The position numbers and the translations under genes are program-made. From positions 4,119-68,118 of the forward strand of contig JAKUCV010001683.1 of assembly GCA_028386065.3 (NCBI GenBank): a DNA stretch of 64,000 bases. Reading direction: 5' to 3'. The first letter of the stretch is position 1. Each line of letters opens with the position of its first letter. The DNA comes from Turnera subulata (Eukaryota; Streptophyta; Magnoliopsida; Malpighiales; Passifloraceae). The notes under the pieces were generated by a model. The model did no database searches and was not told the origin of the DNA. It worked only from the letters and a program-made list of their open reading frames with translations. Shown piece by piece: positions 9,951 to 21,660 of this stretch.

Positions 9951-11462
9951 TGTAACGCCCTGAATTTTTTACTAGTTTTGTTTACAAAAAAATTTATAAA
10001 AATATTATTGTTATTATTATTTTCAATTTTACACTCTCGAAAAATATAATAGAATTTTTACCCAAGGAAATCTAATTTTCCTTATCGTTGATGATTTATC
10101 ACTTAAAGGCTTTATTGGGATTTAAATTGAATTTTAGTATTTGGAAATTAATTAATTAAGCAAGTTTATGGAATCATTTTATTTGGAGGCTGTCGTGCGA
10201 ACAAATTACTATTTTAGTTTTATCAAAATTACGTAGTTTGGCTATTGCCAAACATAAAACACAAAGTGATGTCTGTTTTGACCAAATGAGCAAAACCACG
10301 CTGATGGGCATTGGAGAAATTGCTCAAATGACATGAATTACGAGTATATAATGTCATGTTGTTTCCTGTGGGATTCAAGGGTTTGCAACCCACTTTTCTC
10401 TCCTTATTCTTTTCTTTTCTCCATCGCCGTTGACACCCATCACTCTCTTCAATTATTATTTTTTTTTCTTTTCCCAACCCCTAACCCTCTTATCCCTCAA
10501 CCTCTCTCTTATTGGAAATCCGCCACTACCACATAGAAGGAGACAAGGGGCCGGATTATGGGAATTTGAAGTCTCTTCCTCTCTCCCAATTTTCTATCTC
10601 TCGCCTTTTTTATTCCTTTGCTTCCTCACTAATCTCTAACTGCCGCCACCATTAAGGTACGCTGATGCCAACACGTGTTTTAATTGTCGTCACAGTCGCA
10701 AGGGAGAAACGAGGTCGTCTTGGCCTCATCGGTGCTGGTCTCGCGCCGTGGGTCGGGGCAACGAGGAATGGCAGGCCTGTGGACTTGCCACCACCGGGGT
10801 AAGTGGCCGCGCCATCCTTTCCCCTCTTCTCTTCTCTTCATTCATTTCTCCTTTTGTTGTTTATCTTCTTGCCGAGCCCATTTTAATTAGGTTTGTTGTG
10901 TTTTGTGGATGATGCCGGATTTGGGTGAGGATTGGTGTGCTCTTGGTTGTTGGTGGCCAAACCTGGTTGTTTGGCCTCAAGGTTCAAGCCGTTTACGTGT
11001 TTGCAGTACTCAATGGTAAGCTATTGACTCTGACCTGGCTTTTGTTTGTGGTGTCAAACTATTGAACAAGTAAGATAGAAACGGAAAACGTGGTTTGTGG
11101 TGTCAAATTCAAGACCAGTGCTCAAAAAAAAAAAAAATCATAGATACGTAAGCCTCGCGTCTTGGAGTGGAAATTAAGTGGAATACCAACAAAATTTGAG
11201 TAATAATATAATTATGACCGTTTGATTGCCATTGTTCTTAGTCCTGGATATGAAAGGTATTACAAATCGCTTGTTTGTTGGCATGGATTGAATACTAATT
11301 AAAGGAACATGTGTCTTTTGCGTCTATATTGATTGAACAGGATAAATGACTTTTATTACTCAAGGCTGATTATTAAATATTAATGTTGGAGAATGCAAAC
11401 ATTAACTTTGCGAAATTATATATGTCCAGGTTAGTGGATTTCACATGGGTCTTAGTGCCTTT
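9951..11462 (+). mobile_element. Solo chromoviral LTR, left part
   Basis: It starts TGTAACGCCCTGAATTTTTT, the 5' end typical of Tekay/Del-type chromovirus LTRs and matching the minus-strand LTR ends at 26513 and 31142. It has the same architecture as those LTRs: an AT-rich 5' part followed by a pyrimidine-rich probable leader (10390-10530). Element B interrupts it at 11463, and its 3' part resumes at 47031. The 5 bp before it are TAAAG, and the 5 bp after its far end at 47684 are TAAAA, a target duplication with one change. No internal region or second LTR is seen, so it is a solo LTR. It contains plus-strand ORFs of up to 82 codons that look random. Confidence 0.6.
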
Positions 11463-13066
11463 TGATGGCGTTTTTTCCGCAGCGGGCTCCTGCAAGTGCA
11501 CAGGGTTGTTGTAGTACTTATCAAGGTCGTATCTACAGGGACTGGGTTGAGCCTGTTACCTTTAAATAGACAAATTAGGCTTAAAACAATTAAATAGAAG
11601 TGGATTTTGGGTGAATGCTAATTGAAGTATATACTTAAGCAATAAAATAAACGTAACAGCAGAGTTTCAAGTAGGAGGAAATTAGATTTAGCAAAGTCTT
11701 AGGCATCTGGGGCTTGCATGCCCTGTTTTATGCTTTAAATTGCTCAAAAGTGCCGCAATAGGCTGAGCCTGTTGATGGCATGTATTTAGTAAGATGTCTT
11801 GAAGGGGCTCCCAACCTAGTGTACTATCAACGGCTTTCGATCTTATTGATAGTTCCCTAAGCTTCCATCTACCCCTATCACTAGGTATATACACGTTCAC
11901 TTAGGGGTGACATTTAGTGTTGGTGCTAAATACCCACAGTCTCTCCTATCTTCTCTCAGACGGTTAAGAAGTGGAGGTTGATTACTGTTGGTCTAGTAAC
12001 TATGGCTTCACCTCTCGGTCCTTCACCTAGCTGCCACTTAGTTGAAAATAGGCTTTTCAGTAATCAATCAAGAATCAGAATAAAAGTGGTATTATCTGCT
12101 TGACTATGCTACGACAGGCTGGGCCTTTCCTGAGCCTGTCGACAACACAAGATCAATTATAAAGATTGGTTCTTGCAGGCGCTCTTAACCTATACTGCTC
12201 CCATTTTCTTTCACTCACAGTACTACTCCCATTTTCTTTCACTCACAGGTACCTCCCATGATTCTCACTCATCCTAATGCTTTTGTATCGGTCAAATCTA
12301 GGGGAATAGGTTTGGTGTTAAGGTTAGTTCCTCAATTAACTCCTAGCTTCTTTTGAATACTAGGGGTTAAGGGCTGGTTGTTGTGGCTCCAGTAACTGTG
12401 GCTTCTCCTTTCTGTCCTTCACCTAGCTACCTATCACCATGCAAGAGTTTGACCAGAACTCAAACATGTATCAAGTGTGCAACAACCAAAACAAGTTAAG
12501 GACAAGAAAAAAGCAATTTAATACATGAAAACCAGAGACATGTTGCACCCCTTCAACCTAAAAGGGGTTGTTTTGTTCATGTTCAGAATTACAGAAACAA
12601 TAAAAACAAAGGTCAGCATAGGGTCTGGAACAGAATGGAGGTTAGGGGCGACATAATTTCTACAGATAAAGCTGCAGCACCGTGCACCCCTTGAAAACCC
12701 AAAGTTCTGGGTTTTGTTTAACCCCTATTCTAGACCTTCAATGGTGTCTTTAATCGTGGATGATTCTATGGATTATTGGATGCCCCTCTTCTTCTTCCTT
12801 CTTCCTTTACATAGGCGCAGCTTGGCTTTTCTCTCTTCCCCACTTGCTGGGAATGATGAGAGTTTAGCAAGTTGGTTCTCAATTTTTCCATCGTGTTTGT
12901 CAGGATAAAGTGCCTTGGGAAGTGTGTTGATAGGCTGAAATTTGACGAGCTGCAGGTTTTGAAAACTTTTGGAGAGGATAATAGTTTTTTAAGTGGACTT
13001 TTCTCATGGTGTTATGATTAATGCCTCTCTTCTTTTCGGAAAGTCTCTTGAAATGCTCAGGGTATG
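11463..13066 (-). repeat. Element B 3' LTR, distal part
   Basis: It matches 45218-46795 along its whole length, from TGATGGCGTTTTTTCCGCA to ..GGGTATG. It is interrupted by element A; GTATG at 13062-13066 is the left copy of A's target site. Plus-strand ORFs in it are not conserved in the other LTR. Confidence 0.9.
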
Positions 13067-14893
13067 TGATGCGTTTTATTTACGCGTGACTTTTTCAAAT
13101 TTATAATTCTTGACCAATTCACAACAAGACACACAAATAACTCACGAGTAAAAGTAACGATTGTTAATTGCAAGCGCACAGTGTACTATGTAGTGTAGTA
13201 GTCTAATCAAGGTCGATCCACGGAACAAGGGAAATAAGTACTACCTAATGTCACAACTTACGATTATATAGGCAAATCAATTAAAAAATGGTGTACGGTG
13301 ATGTCGAAACTAACAAATAAAAAAAATAAAATCACAGACTTAATCTAAACTGTGGTTCTATCAATATCTAAAGCAATCTAGGAAATCGGGGTTCACACAA
13401 TTACTATCTAGGTCTATTATGCATGGATGTCGATTTCTCCTATTGATGTGTGATTGTGGGCAGTTGTTTCTAATGTCTTAATCCTCAGCTCTCGCATATT
13501 GAATCAAATATTCAGCAAAGATTACTACCTAGCTCTCGTATAGCCTGGCATCAATACTAAACTCATTAAGCACAAAACAATCAATGAAGCCCTAAGAAAC
13601 TATCAGCTCTCGCATATTTTAGCATCAATCAATCTATGTTCTTCTAGGTATCATCATATAAATCACGTAGCTCTCGCATGTTGCGATCAATAACAATCAA
13701 TCCAAAGTAGATAATAAATTCGGCACACAGATTGAACAATCAACACAATCAATTGAATAAACATCAATTTATATATAATAAAACCATAGAAGTGATTGGC
13801 TACATCCCAAATCCTAGATTCGAGAATTAGTTCATCATAATAAAATATCAAATTATCAAAATCTCACAAGAATTCATCAAGTAAATAATTAAACAAAAAA
13901 AATCGAATAAAAGAGAGAGTAGTGAAGTCGGGTAGCCGATTTGTGTTGGTGATGATGGCGTCGACTTGTGCTCCTCTGATGACAACTTTTGCTGCAATTG
14001 GATTGGTGATTCTGTCACTTTGAACCTTCAAATCTTGCTGGAAAAACGTTGGGAATAACCTTTGAAATTGGATAAGGAATTCGGCACCACCTAGAGGATC
14101 CAAAAGAGTAAAAACCCTAACCCTACTAGTGTGTGTAACCTAATAACTAACCAATTCGGCAGAACTTCGCCCTCTGACTTCTGCCTCTTGAATATGTCGA
14201 CCTAGGGGGTGCTTTTATACTGCCTTTAGCTGCTGGGAGTTGGTGGGGCTCTTCTTCTTTGAATTGAAATTGAATTCTTGACTTGCACTCCAAGTTGGAC
14301 TTTTGCCTATTTTCTGACCCGAAATTTGCACGCCACTTAATACCTAGAAGACGTCCGAACTGGGCATCGGGCTCTTTACAAAATTCTATATAATTCTCTC
14401 AGCTATCTTTCCATGAAAAGAACTCTTCAATTGGACTTCTGTAGCACAAGATATCACCGAAACACTAGGCCTGGGTCGGCACAGAAAAATCTGCATCTTG
14501 GGCTGAATTAAAATAATTACTGCTTCTTGTAGACACGTCAAAAAATTATGAAATTTAATCCATAGAAAGCACTAGAAGACTAGTTTCATCTTCAATTGGT
14601 CTCACTTAATTTCGATTCCTAGATTTCCCGAAATCTTCAAAATAGTCGGTTGTGCTCACTGCAAAAAGATTCCTAAATTGGGCCTGGTTTCCAAACTTGG
14701 CTAAAAAGCTTCCATTCTTCAATAAAAACGATAAATTCCTGATAAAAATACTTAATTAGCAAAATTGAAGTACTAATTGACACTATGCATGAAAACACAC
14801 AATAATATAAAGATTATACACATAATCGACCAAGAATACATAGTAAAAGCCATTCAAAACCATCATAAAAACACTAGCATTTAGATGTTATCA
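13067..14893 (-). repeat. Element A 3' LTR
   Basis: This 1827-bp LTR is bounded by TG and CA and is the counterpart of 31394-33233. On the minus strand it is preceded by the polypurine-type tract AGTTTGAGGACATT at 14894-14907. It contains the recurring phrase AGCTCTCGCAT several times (13490-13680). Confidence 0.92.
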
Positions 14894-16878
14894 AATGTCC
14901 TCAAACTCAAACTTTGCTTGTCCTCAAGCAAATAAAAAAAAATAAACCAAATGAGGGTTTTTAAAATCGCCACCAAATCACACAATCAAAAAGAATTCAT
15001 ATCAAGTCTTCCAAGATAATGATCGAGAGCCTACGAAAAACATTTAAGATCAAATGCCAAGAAAGAAAGAAAATCTCATGAAAAAGCATCAATGCCATAG
15101 TCAGACTTACCCGTATAAGTTTTCACACAAATCACTTAGCAAAAATCAACTTCCCATATGCATGCAAGAATGAATTGATGTCATGAAAATTTGAAAAACT
15201 ATTCCCATAGGCAAATTCCAGAACTTAACTCCACTATTATGAATAAACACTCTAAAAAAAATCAATAGGACTTTACAAAGGGTTGTAATGGGGTCTTGGG
15301 TAGAGGTTGATCAAGGAAAAGGTGTATAGGGATATCAAAGTTCAAAAACTTAAGAAAAGATTGCAATATGCATTACCAAGAGATTGAAAAGATTTCTCAA
15401 AGTGCAAGTCTTGAAATAACATCCATCATGTGATCATCAAAAGAAATTCAGCTTGTTTCAGGAACCATTGATTGCGCAATTTCTCAACTCTTTTTCGAAT
15501 TTTTTGATTTTTCTGAATTTTTTTTCTTTTTGAATCGACTTTATCAATTTTCTTCTCTCTTTTTTTTTTTTCTGCGCTTGACATTCCATAACATACTTGA
15601 AACAATTGAAAGTGCAAACATCTTCAATGCATAGATCTTCTTGGATGTGAAAAGATACGGTACAATTGCACTTATCATAGAAAAGAATCTTGATGAAAAC
15701 ATAGAACAAAAATCTCTTAAGGAACTTTTGAAAAGTAGGGTATGAATAATGAAAAAAAGAATGGTAGCTATAAGGCTTCAAAGGGTTAAAGGTGGGTAAA
15801 TGTGGGTAAAAAAAGAAAAATTAGCTACCATGATTTAGGCTCAAAGGGGTTAGACAAGGGATAATGATAAGGGGTAGGCTTTTTATTGGCTTGTCGGTTT
15901 AAACAAAGAATGCCTAAATCAACTCTTTCATTGAGCATCTATGAGAAAAAATCGATTTGAAAAGTTCTGAAAACTTGTTCTAGGACATATATGTGACGTC
16001 ATGAGTTTGAAAAATAATGCATAGGGTGTCGAAAAAATGCTAGGCAAAGAATGCTAGAACTTGCATGAATTCATCATAACTAAGCATGAACACAAGATCA
16101 ATTAAAAATCAAACTTCTTGCATCTAAAAGAAAAAAATTTCAAAAACTCAAAGTAACTCTCTTGGTTATCCATCAACAAAAACATCTTGATCATAGAATG
16201 GTGGGTTTGAAAACAATTTGAAAAGCAAATAAAAATTTTTTTGGTTGTTTTTTTTCGAAAAATTTTATTCTTTTTTGTCGATTTTTTGAAATTTTTTTAT
16301 TTGAAAAACGATTTTGAGAAACAATTTTGGAAACAAAAGTTGGAAAACAATTTTGAAAATATCCAAAAACAAAAGTTGAAAACGATTTTGAAAAAAAATT
16401 TGAAAAAAACGGTAATCGCTTTACTAAGTAATCTAGAATAAAAAATATGCATACTCAATATATTAAAGTCAAAAACAATGTCTTTATTGACACTAAACAA
16501 AACAAACACAAACAAATTGCAAAGAAATTTGTTCCTCCTCCTCAAACTTATATCAGACAATGTCCTCATTGGCCAAGAAAGAAAAGAAACAAAGGATAAA
16601 AAGATAGGCACATAGGAGAACCACTCTCTTGAAACTTAGATTGAAACATGTATAGCACATAACAAACGATAATCCAAGTAAGAGAGAAAGTTACAATCAA
16701 CCATAAGAGAGATAGAAAAATCGAAATTGCATTGCCACTAGGTGTTCATGACACCAAAATTAAACACATTTGACATGAAATTTAAATTGCCACGAGGATG
16801 ACTAGCATTTACTGCATCCTGTAAAAGTAAGGACATAAAGCAATAAAAACACAACACATAGAATGATGATGCATGAAA
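14894..16878 (-). other. Element A 3' noncoding region
   Basis: This is the stretch between the post-pol ORF and the 3' LTR. It begins with the Athila-like purine motif TTGAGGACAAGCAAAGTTTG read on the minus strand. It is otherwise AT-rich. 16215-16430 is low complexity, with repeated ACAATTTTGGAAACAAAAGTTG-like words. I see no gene; ORFs at 15426-15781 and 16297-16611 are low-complexity Lys/Phe frames. Confidence 0.7.
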
Positions 16879-17986
16879 CTACTCGACAAGTTTGTTCTCC
16901 ATGTTCTCTAGCTTCTTCCTAAGTTGCGCGATGGTCTTCTCCTGTTCATGCAATTTACTGCACATAACTCTCCCTAACTTATCAACAATGTCAACCAACT
17001 TATCCATTTGAGAGAGTAATTCGCCGGTGGTCTTGTTGAGATTGGCGATGCCATCGCCTTGAGCTTCCCATCCCATGAGAAAGTCGAAGATGTTGGAGGA
17101 ATCGGACTCCACGGATATTGTAGACGATGGTGGCTTACGGTGGATCGGTTGTGTGCTAACACAAAAGCATTCCTCATCAACCTCTTCTCCATCACTATAA
17201 GGATATGGATCAATGGGTTCATGGAGTTCTATGGCCATTGCTGCGGCAACATGCTTATGCACAGTCTCAAGTGCGGGGTTTGAAGGGGTTAAAGTGTAGG
17301 GATCTAGATTAATTCCTATGAATTTCGCGATATGAGTGATCAGCCCTCCACATGCTATCTCGCCTCTCCTTTGCAAATATGAGCAAAATTCTGCAGCAAC
17401 CAAAGTCCTCCACTGAGTTTGTACCCGTGTACCATGCAAAAGAGTACAAAAAGCTCATCACGTTGCACCTTGTGCGCATCATCGGTTCTTCCAAAGAAAG
17501 AGTTTGCCAAAGTGCATTGTCCTTAATGCACAAGTCATTAGCCAAGCCTTTGAAGCGTGCATATGAAGTACTGTAAAGTGTATTCCACATGACACTTGCG
17601 TTAAAGCCACAACTAGGAACTCGCCATCCTTCGGCATCAAAACCAAAAATCTTGTTGAAATCAGTTAAGCTCATTTCATATTCTTTCCTTGCAAGCCGAA
17701 ACTTGACATAGATGGGATCATGAATGTCCTTGAGATCCACGTCATACCCAAAAGTAGCGAGAAACTCATAAGTAAGCTCCTCGTATGATGGCTCCTTAAT
17801 CTTGCAATAATCGACTAGTCCTATGTTGGCAAGGTACTTGCCAATCAGCTCCTTAAGATTGTAAGATTCAACCACTTCTAAATCAATGTACCTCGTAGGA
17901 ATTAGAGGTCTCCTAATCAACTTGTCAAACCTAGCGCGATTCGCTTCAGAAATCCATCCCGGATTGTACTCGGTAAACTTAGGCAT
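16879..17986 (-). pseudogene. Athila post-pol ORF (ORF1-type protein), frameshifted
   Basis: The minus strand carries two overlapping frames: 17986 to 17309 (225 codons from ATG, MPKFTEYNPGWISEANRARF) and 17439 to 16879 (186 codons). They look like one ORF broken by a frameshift in 17310-17440. The first part has the pattern known from the Arabidopsis retrotransposon ORF-1 (Athila) family: YEELTYEFLATF, then KFRLARKEYEMSLTDFNKIFGF, then a segment with a conserved RCNVMSFLYSF. The second part ends in a predicted coiled coil (heptad-like LLSQMDKLVDIVDKLGRVM, then KTIAQLRKKLENMENKLVE). It sits between pol and the 3' LTR, where Athila elements carry an ORF sometimes called env-like. Function is unknown; I see no signal peptide or membrane segment. 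Confidence 0.7.
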
Positions 17987-19190
17987 AGGGATATAGCGCG
18001 GGGTATGGTCGGTGATGGTGAAGTTGGGTCTGCAAGGGTTGTTTGCGGGAAATTCATCTTGAACCAGGGTTAGTGAAAGAGAGGGAGACGAAAAGGAAAA
18101 ACCTAAGGGGTGCTAGGGAGGTGAAATCAGCACTAGGGTGTATGAATATCTAGAGCTTGAATGTTTGGTGTGGAAAAATATGGGGGGTATGGGTGTGTAT
18201 ATATAGGCTCTAGAGGCGGTGGAAAAACGGGTGTTGGTGCCGACTTCTAGTCATATGGGTACTAGGAATCCTCCTCAAACTAGTATTCAAAGTGGGTGTG
18301 TACTAGGAATCCTATTTCTCCAAGGAATAGAAAATCCCTAAATAAAATAAACTAAATCCTAATCCTAAAAACTAAAGGAATACTGACCTATACATATTTG
18401 GTGGGTTTGAAGCACTAAAGTCGGCAGCTAATGGATTGGAAAAATTTTTAGAGTCGACAAAAATTGCCTCTGCTGCTCTCGGGTCGGTGCTGGTATCGGC
18501 GTGCCTTGGTGCGCCTTTGGTCCCGTTTGGCGCGCCTGCAGGTGCTGGTTGGCGTGCCCGCGGGTGCGTCTTGGTCTCGCGTTGGTGCGCGCTGGTAGGT
18601 CGGCTGGGGCGCGCTGGCTTGCACTTTGGTGCGCCTTGTGCGTGCTGATGCGCGGCTGGTGCGTCTTGGCTAGCCCGTTGGTCGGCTACTTGTCCTCCTT
18701 TTGCTCCAATGGTACGTAAAAACCTAATTTTTTTGTTTTTTGATTTTTTTGTGTTTTTCTATTTTTCTGATTTTTAACTTTTTAATAAATTATGAAAAAG
18801 TGAAAAGTCCTAGGGTGCTAGAAAAATTAAGGAAATCCTGAAAACTATTCCTAAAATTTGTCGCCTCTAATTTAGCCTAGTTTGTTATGAGCTTCCCATC
18901 GGAACCTAAGGGTAAGTGCTAAATGTATATGAATGCCTCAAAACAAATAAAATCCAACAAAGCACTCAAGCAAATCATCACACAAATTACGCAGACAAGT
19001 AAAAGTTTGAGTTTAAGAAAAGTTTCTCTGATTAATTTGATGAAAAATTTGTCTTGACCCTTCAAATGTGGTTGATCTCTCCTCAAAAAATTCCTTCTTC
19101 TTGCAATCTGCTTAGACTCAAAAAACAAAAACAAAAATTAGTAAAAATAAAAGACTCAAAACACTAAACTACCTTAAATTGTGGGTTGCC
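17987..19190. other. Element A spacer with GC-rich minisatellite-like patch
   Basis: Between the post-pol ORF and the end of pol there is no gene. 18485-18695 is strikingly GC-rich for this window and is built of degenerate words such as TTGGTGCGCCTTGG, GGTGCGCGCTGG and GGTGCGTCTTGG. The plus-strand ORFs over it (18436-18719) are repeats rich in Ala, Gly and Arg in two frames and are not credible genes. Confidence 0.6.
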
Positions 19191-21214
19191 TCCCACACAG
19201 CGCTTCTTCACTGTCATTTTAGCTGGACTGAATGGATGGGCAGTAATGGTGGATCATGAAGCTTTTCGGTGAATCGCCTTCCATGAAAATCGCCTTGATT
19301 GTCGAACATGATCATAATTGCTCTCATCTTTCGGAATGTATCCCAAGCGATATAGATAATGAACGAACTCGACAAACCAAGGAGGTTTCTTTGTGGAAAT
19401 CGCATTGACCATGGCGAGGTAATCGTCCGGCAGTGCGTCATTAATCGGTTTCTCCTCTTCTTACTTCTTGTCTTTCTCCATGTGCAATCTTGATAAATGA
19501 TCAGCAACTAAATCCCCATTCCTTTCTTGTCCTTGATCTCTAGGTCGAATTCTTACAACATAAGAATCCATCGAAGAAGTCGTGGTTTCGCATCTTTCTT
19601 CTGGAGCAAATACTTCAATGCAGTATGGTCCGTGTGAACAATCACCTTGGAACCCAAAAGGTAACTCTTGAACTTGTCAATTGCGAATACAACAGCTAAG
19701 AACTCCTTCTCCGTAGTTGCATAATTAACTTGAGCATCATCTAGAGTCTTGCTTGCATAATAAATGGCATGCATCTTCCCATCTCGGCGTTGTCCTAAGA
19801 CTGCGCCTACAGCATAGTCGCTTGCATCACACATTTTCTCGAACGGAAGTGAATAATCAGGGGGTCGAATGATGGGTGCCGAAATCAGCTCCTTCTTGAG
19901 CTTGTCGAATGCTTCCATACAGTGTTCATCAAAGACAAAAGGCACATCTTTATTCAAGAGACTAGTAAGAGGTTTGGCTACCTTTGAGAAATCCTCAATG
20001 AATCTTCTGTAAAATCCGGCATGTCCAAGAAAACTCCAAATCGCCCTGACTGAATTCGGTGGAGGTAAGGTCTCTATCACATCTATCTTGGCTCTGTCTA
20101 CTTCAATCCCACGTTCGGAAACTAAATGTCCAAGAACAATTCCTTCTTGTACCATAAAATGGCATTTTTCCCAATTAAGCATCAAATTAGTCTCCTTACA
20201 TTTTGTAAGTACCTTTGATAGGTTAGATAAACAATCCTCAAATGTTTTCCCTTAGACGGAAAAGTCATCCATGAAAACCTCCATAATTTTCCCTATGTAG
20301 TCAAAGAAAATCGTCATCATGCATCTCTAAAAAGTGGCTGGTGCATTCCACAGCCCAAAAGGCATCCATCGATAAGCAAAAGTTCCATACGGACAAGTGA
20401 ACGTCGTCTTCTCTTGATCATTCGGGCGAATAGGTATTTGAAAGAATCCCAAATATCCGTCCAAATAGCAATAATAAGAATGCTTAGCCAGTCGCTCAAG
20501 CATTTGACCAATAAACGGCAATGGAAAGTGATCCTTGCGCGTAGCACTGTTTAGCTTCCTATAATCAATGCACATTCCCCACCCAGTAACAGTCCTCGTA
20601 GGAATCAACTCGTCATCCTAGTTCTTGACCACAGTCATTCCTCCTTTCTTCGGTACCATGTGAACTAGGGCTACCCATTCACTGTCAGAAATTGGATAAA
20701 TAATCCATGCATCAAGAAGCTTAAGAATCGCCTTTTTCACAACTTCCTTCATATTCTAATTAAGCCTCCTTTGACTTTCAATGCTCGGTTTGCTACCTTC
20801 CTCAAGCAAAATCAGATGCATGCAGAATGTAGGACTAATTCCTTTCAAGTCCTCAACAAAATATCCAATAGCATTTCTATGCCTTCTTAGCACATCAAAT
20901 AGTATCTCCTCCTCTACTTTACTTAACTCAGCATTGATAATAACAGGATACGTAGAGTCGGGACCTAAGAATGCATACCGTAGCTTAGATGGTAATGGTT
21001 TCAGCTCTACCTTTGGTGCGCTCCGAACTTCATCTTTCTTCTCTTCTCCAATCAACTCATAGCTCTTGTCTTCGGTCGCTTCCAATGGTGGCATGGATTG
21101 CAAAATTTCTACACTTTGGGCAATCTCCAAATCATCATCATCAGTAGTGCCACTCGTCACCAAGCAATTCAAGAGTGGATCGTCACTACTTGCTACTTTG
21201 CTCACTTCCTTCAC
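19191..21214 (-). pseudogene. pol: Athila A pol: RT and RNase H, integrase deleted
   Basis: On the minus strand 21214 to 20756 gives the RT N-terminal region (VIINAELSKVEEEIL, GISPTFCMH). 20760-20190 carries the RT core: RMCIDYRKLN reads GMCIDYRKLN, the first catalytic Asp lies in LDGYLGF (usually LDGYSGF), and FMDDFSV holds the Asp-Asp pair. TAA at 20252-20254 follows it, and other breaks occur near 20317 and 20608. 20185 to 19553 carries the RT thumb and RNase H ([36 protein letters not shown]). It continues through DHLSRL to about 19385, then jumps to the AKMTVKKRCVGGNP-type tail near 19200. The integrase zinc finger and DDE core are absent. It is not functional. Confidence 0.88.
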
Positions 21215-21262
21215 GGCATCATCAATAAAATGAACTCGGAAGCAACTGTCTTCTTCAAGTGG

Positions 21263-21660
21263 TCATTCAGTTTCACAGAAGACATTGAACTCGATTTTCT
21301 CATTCCCAATCCTTAAAGTAAGCTTTCCATCACGAACATCAATTTGAGCTCCAGCAGTAGCTAAGAACGGCCTCCCAAAAATAATCGGCATTTGAAAATT
21401 AATCTCCATGTCGAGCGCCACAAAATCGACTGGTGCAAAGAACTTCCCAATCTTTATTGGAATGTTCTCCAATATCCCCACTGGATATTTGACAGATCGA
21501 TCCACAAGCTGAAGAGAGATGGTAGTTGGCTTCATATTTCCAATATCTAGCCTCTCAGCAATTCACTTCGGAATAAAACTAACACTTGCTCCCAAATGAC
21601 AAAGAGCTCGCTCAATGCACATAGAACCAATATTGCAAGGAATAGAGAAACTTCCAGGGT
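21263..21660 (-). pseudogene. Athila A aspartic protease, catalytic Asp lost
   Basis: The minus strand shows the retroviral-type protease. The active-site motif, normally DLGA, reads HLGA (ALCHLGASVSF), so the catalytic Asp codon has changed to His. A TGA follows about 6 codons later, near 21563. The frame then continues as MKPTTISLQLVDRS, PVGILENIPIKIG, FVALDMEIN and the flap/C-terminal signature IIFGRPFLATAGAQIDV. It lies between gag and RT in the usual Athila order. Confidence 0.85.

Noticed and set aside
10229..10890. Cluster of short ORFs that could mark a host gene with a 5'UTR
   Set aside because: The region lies in a solo LTR and resembles the leader part of the LARD LTRs; ORFs are short and in conflicting frames.
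18436..18719. Two overlapping GC-rich plus-strand ORFs
   Set aside because: Both frames are open because of the degenerate GC-rich repeat; no start context or family match.
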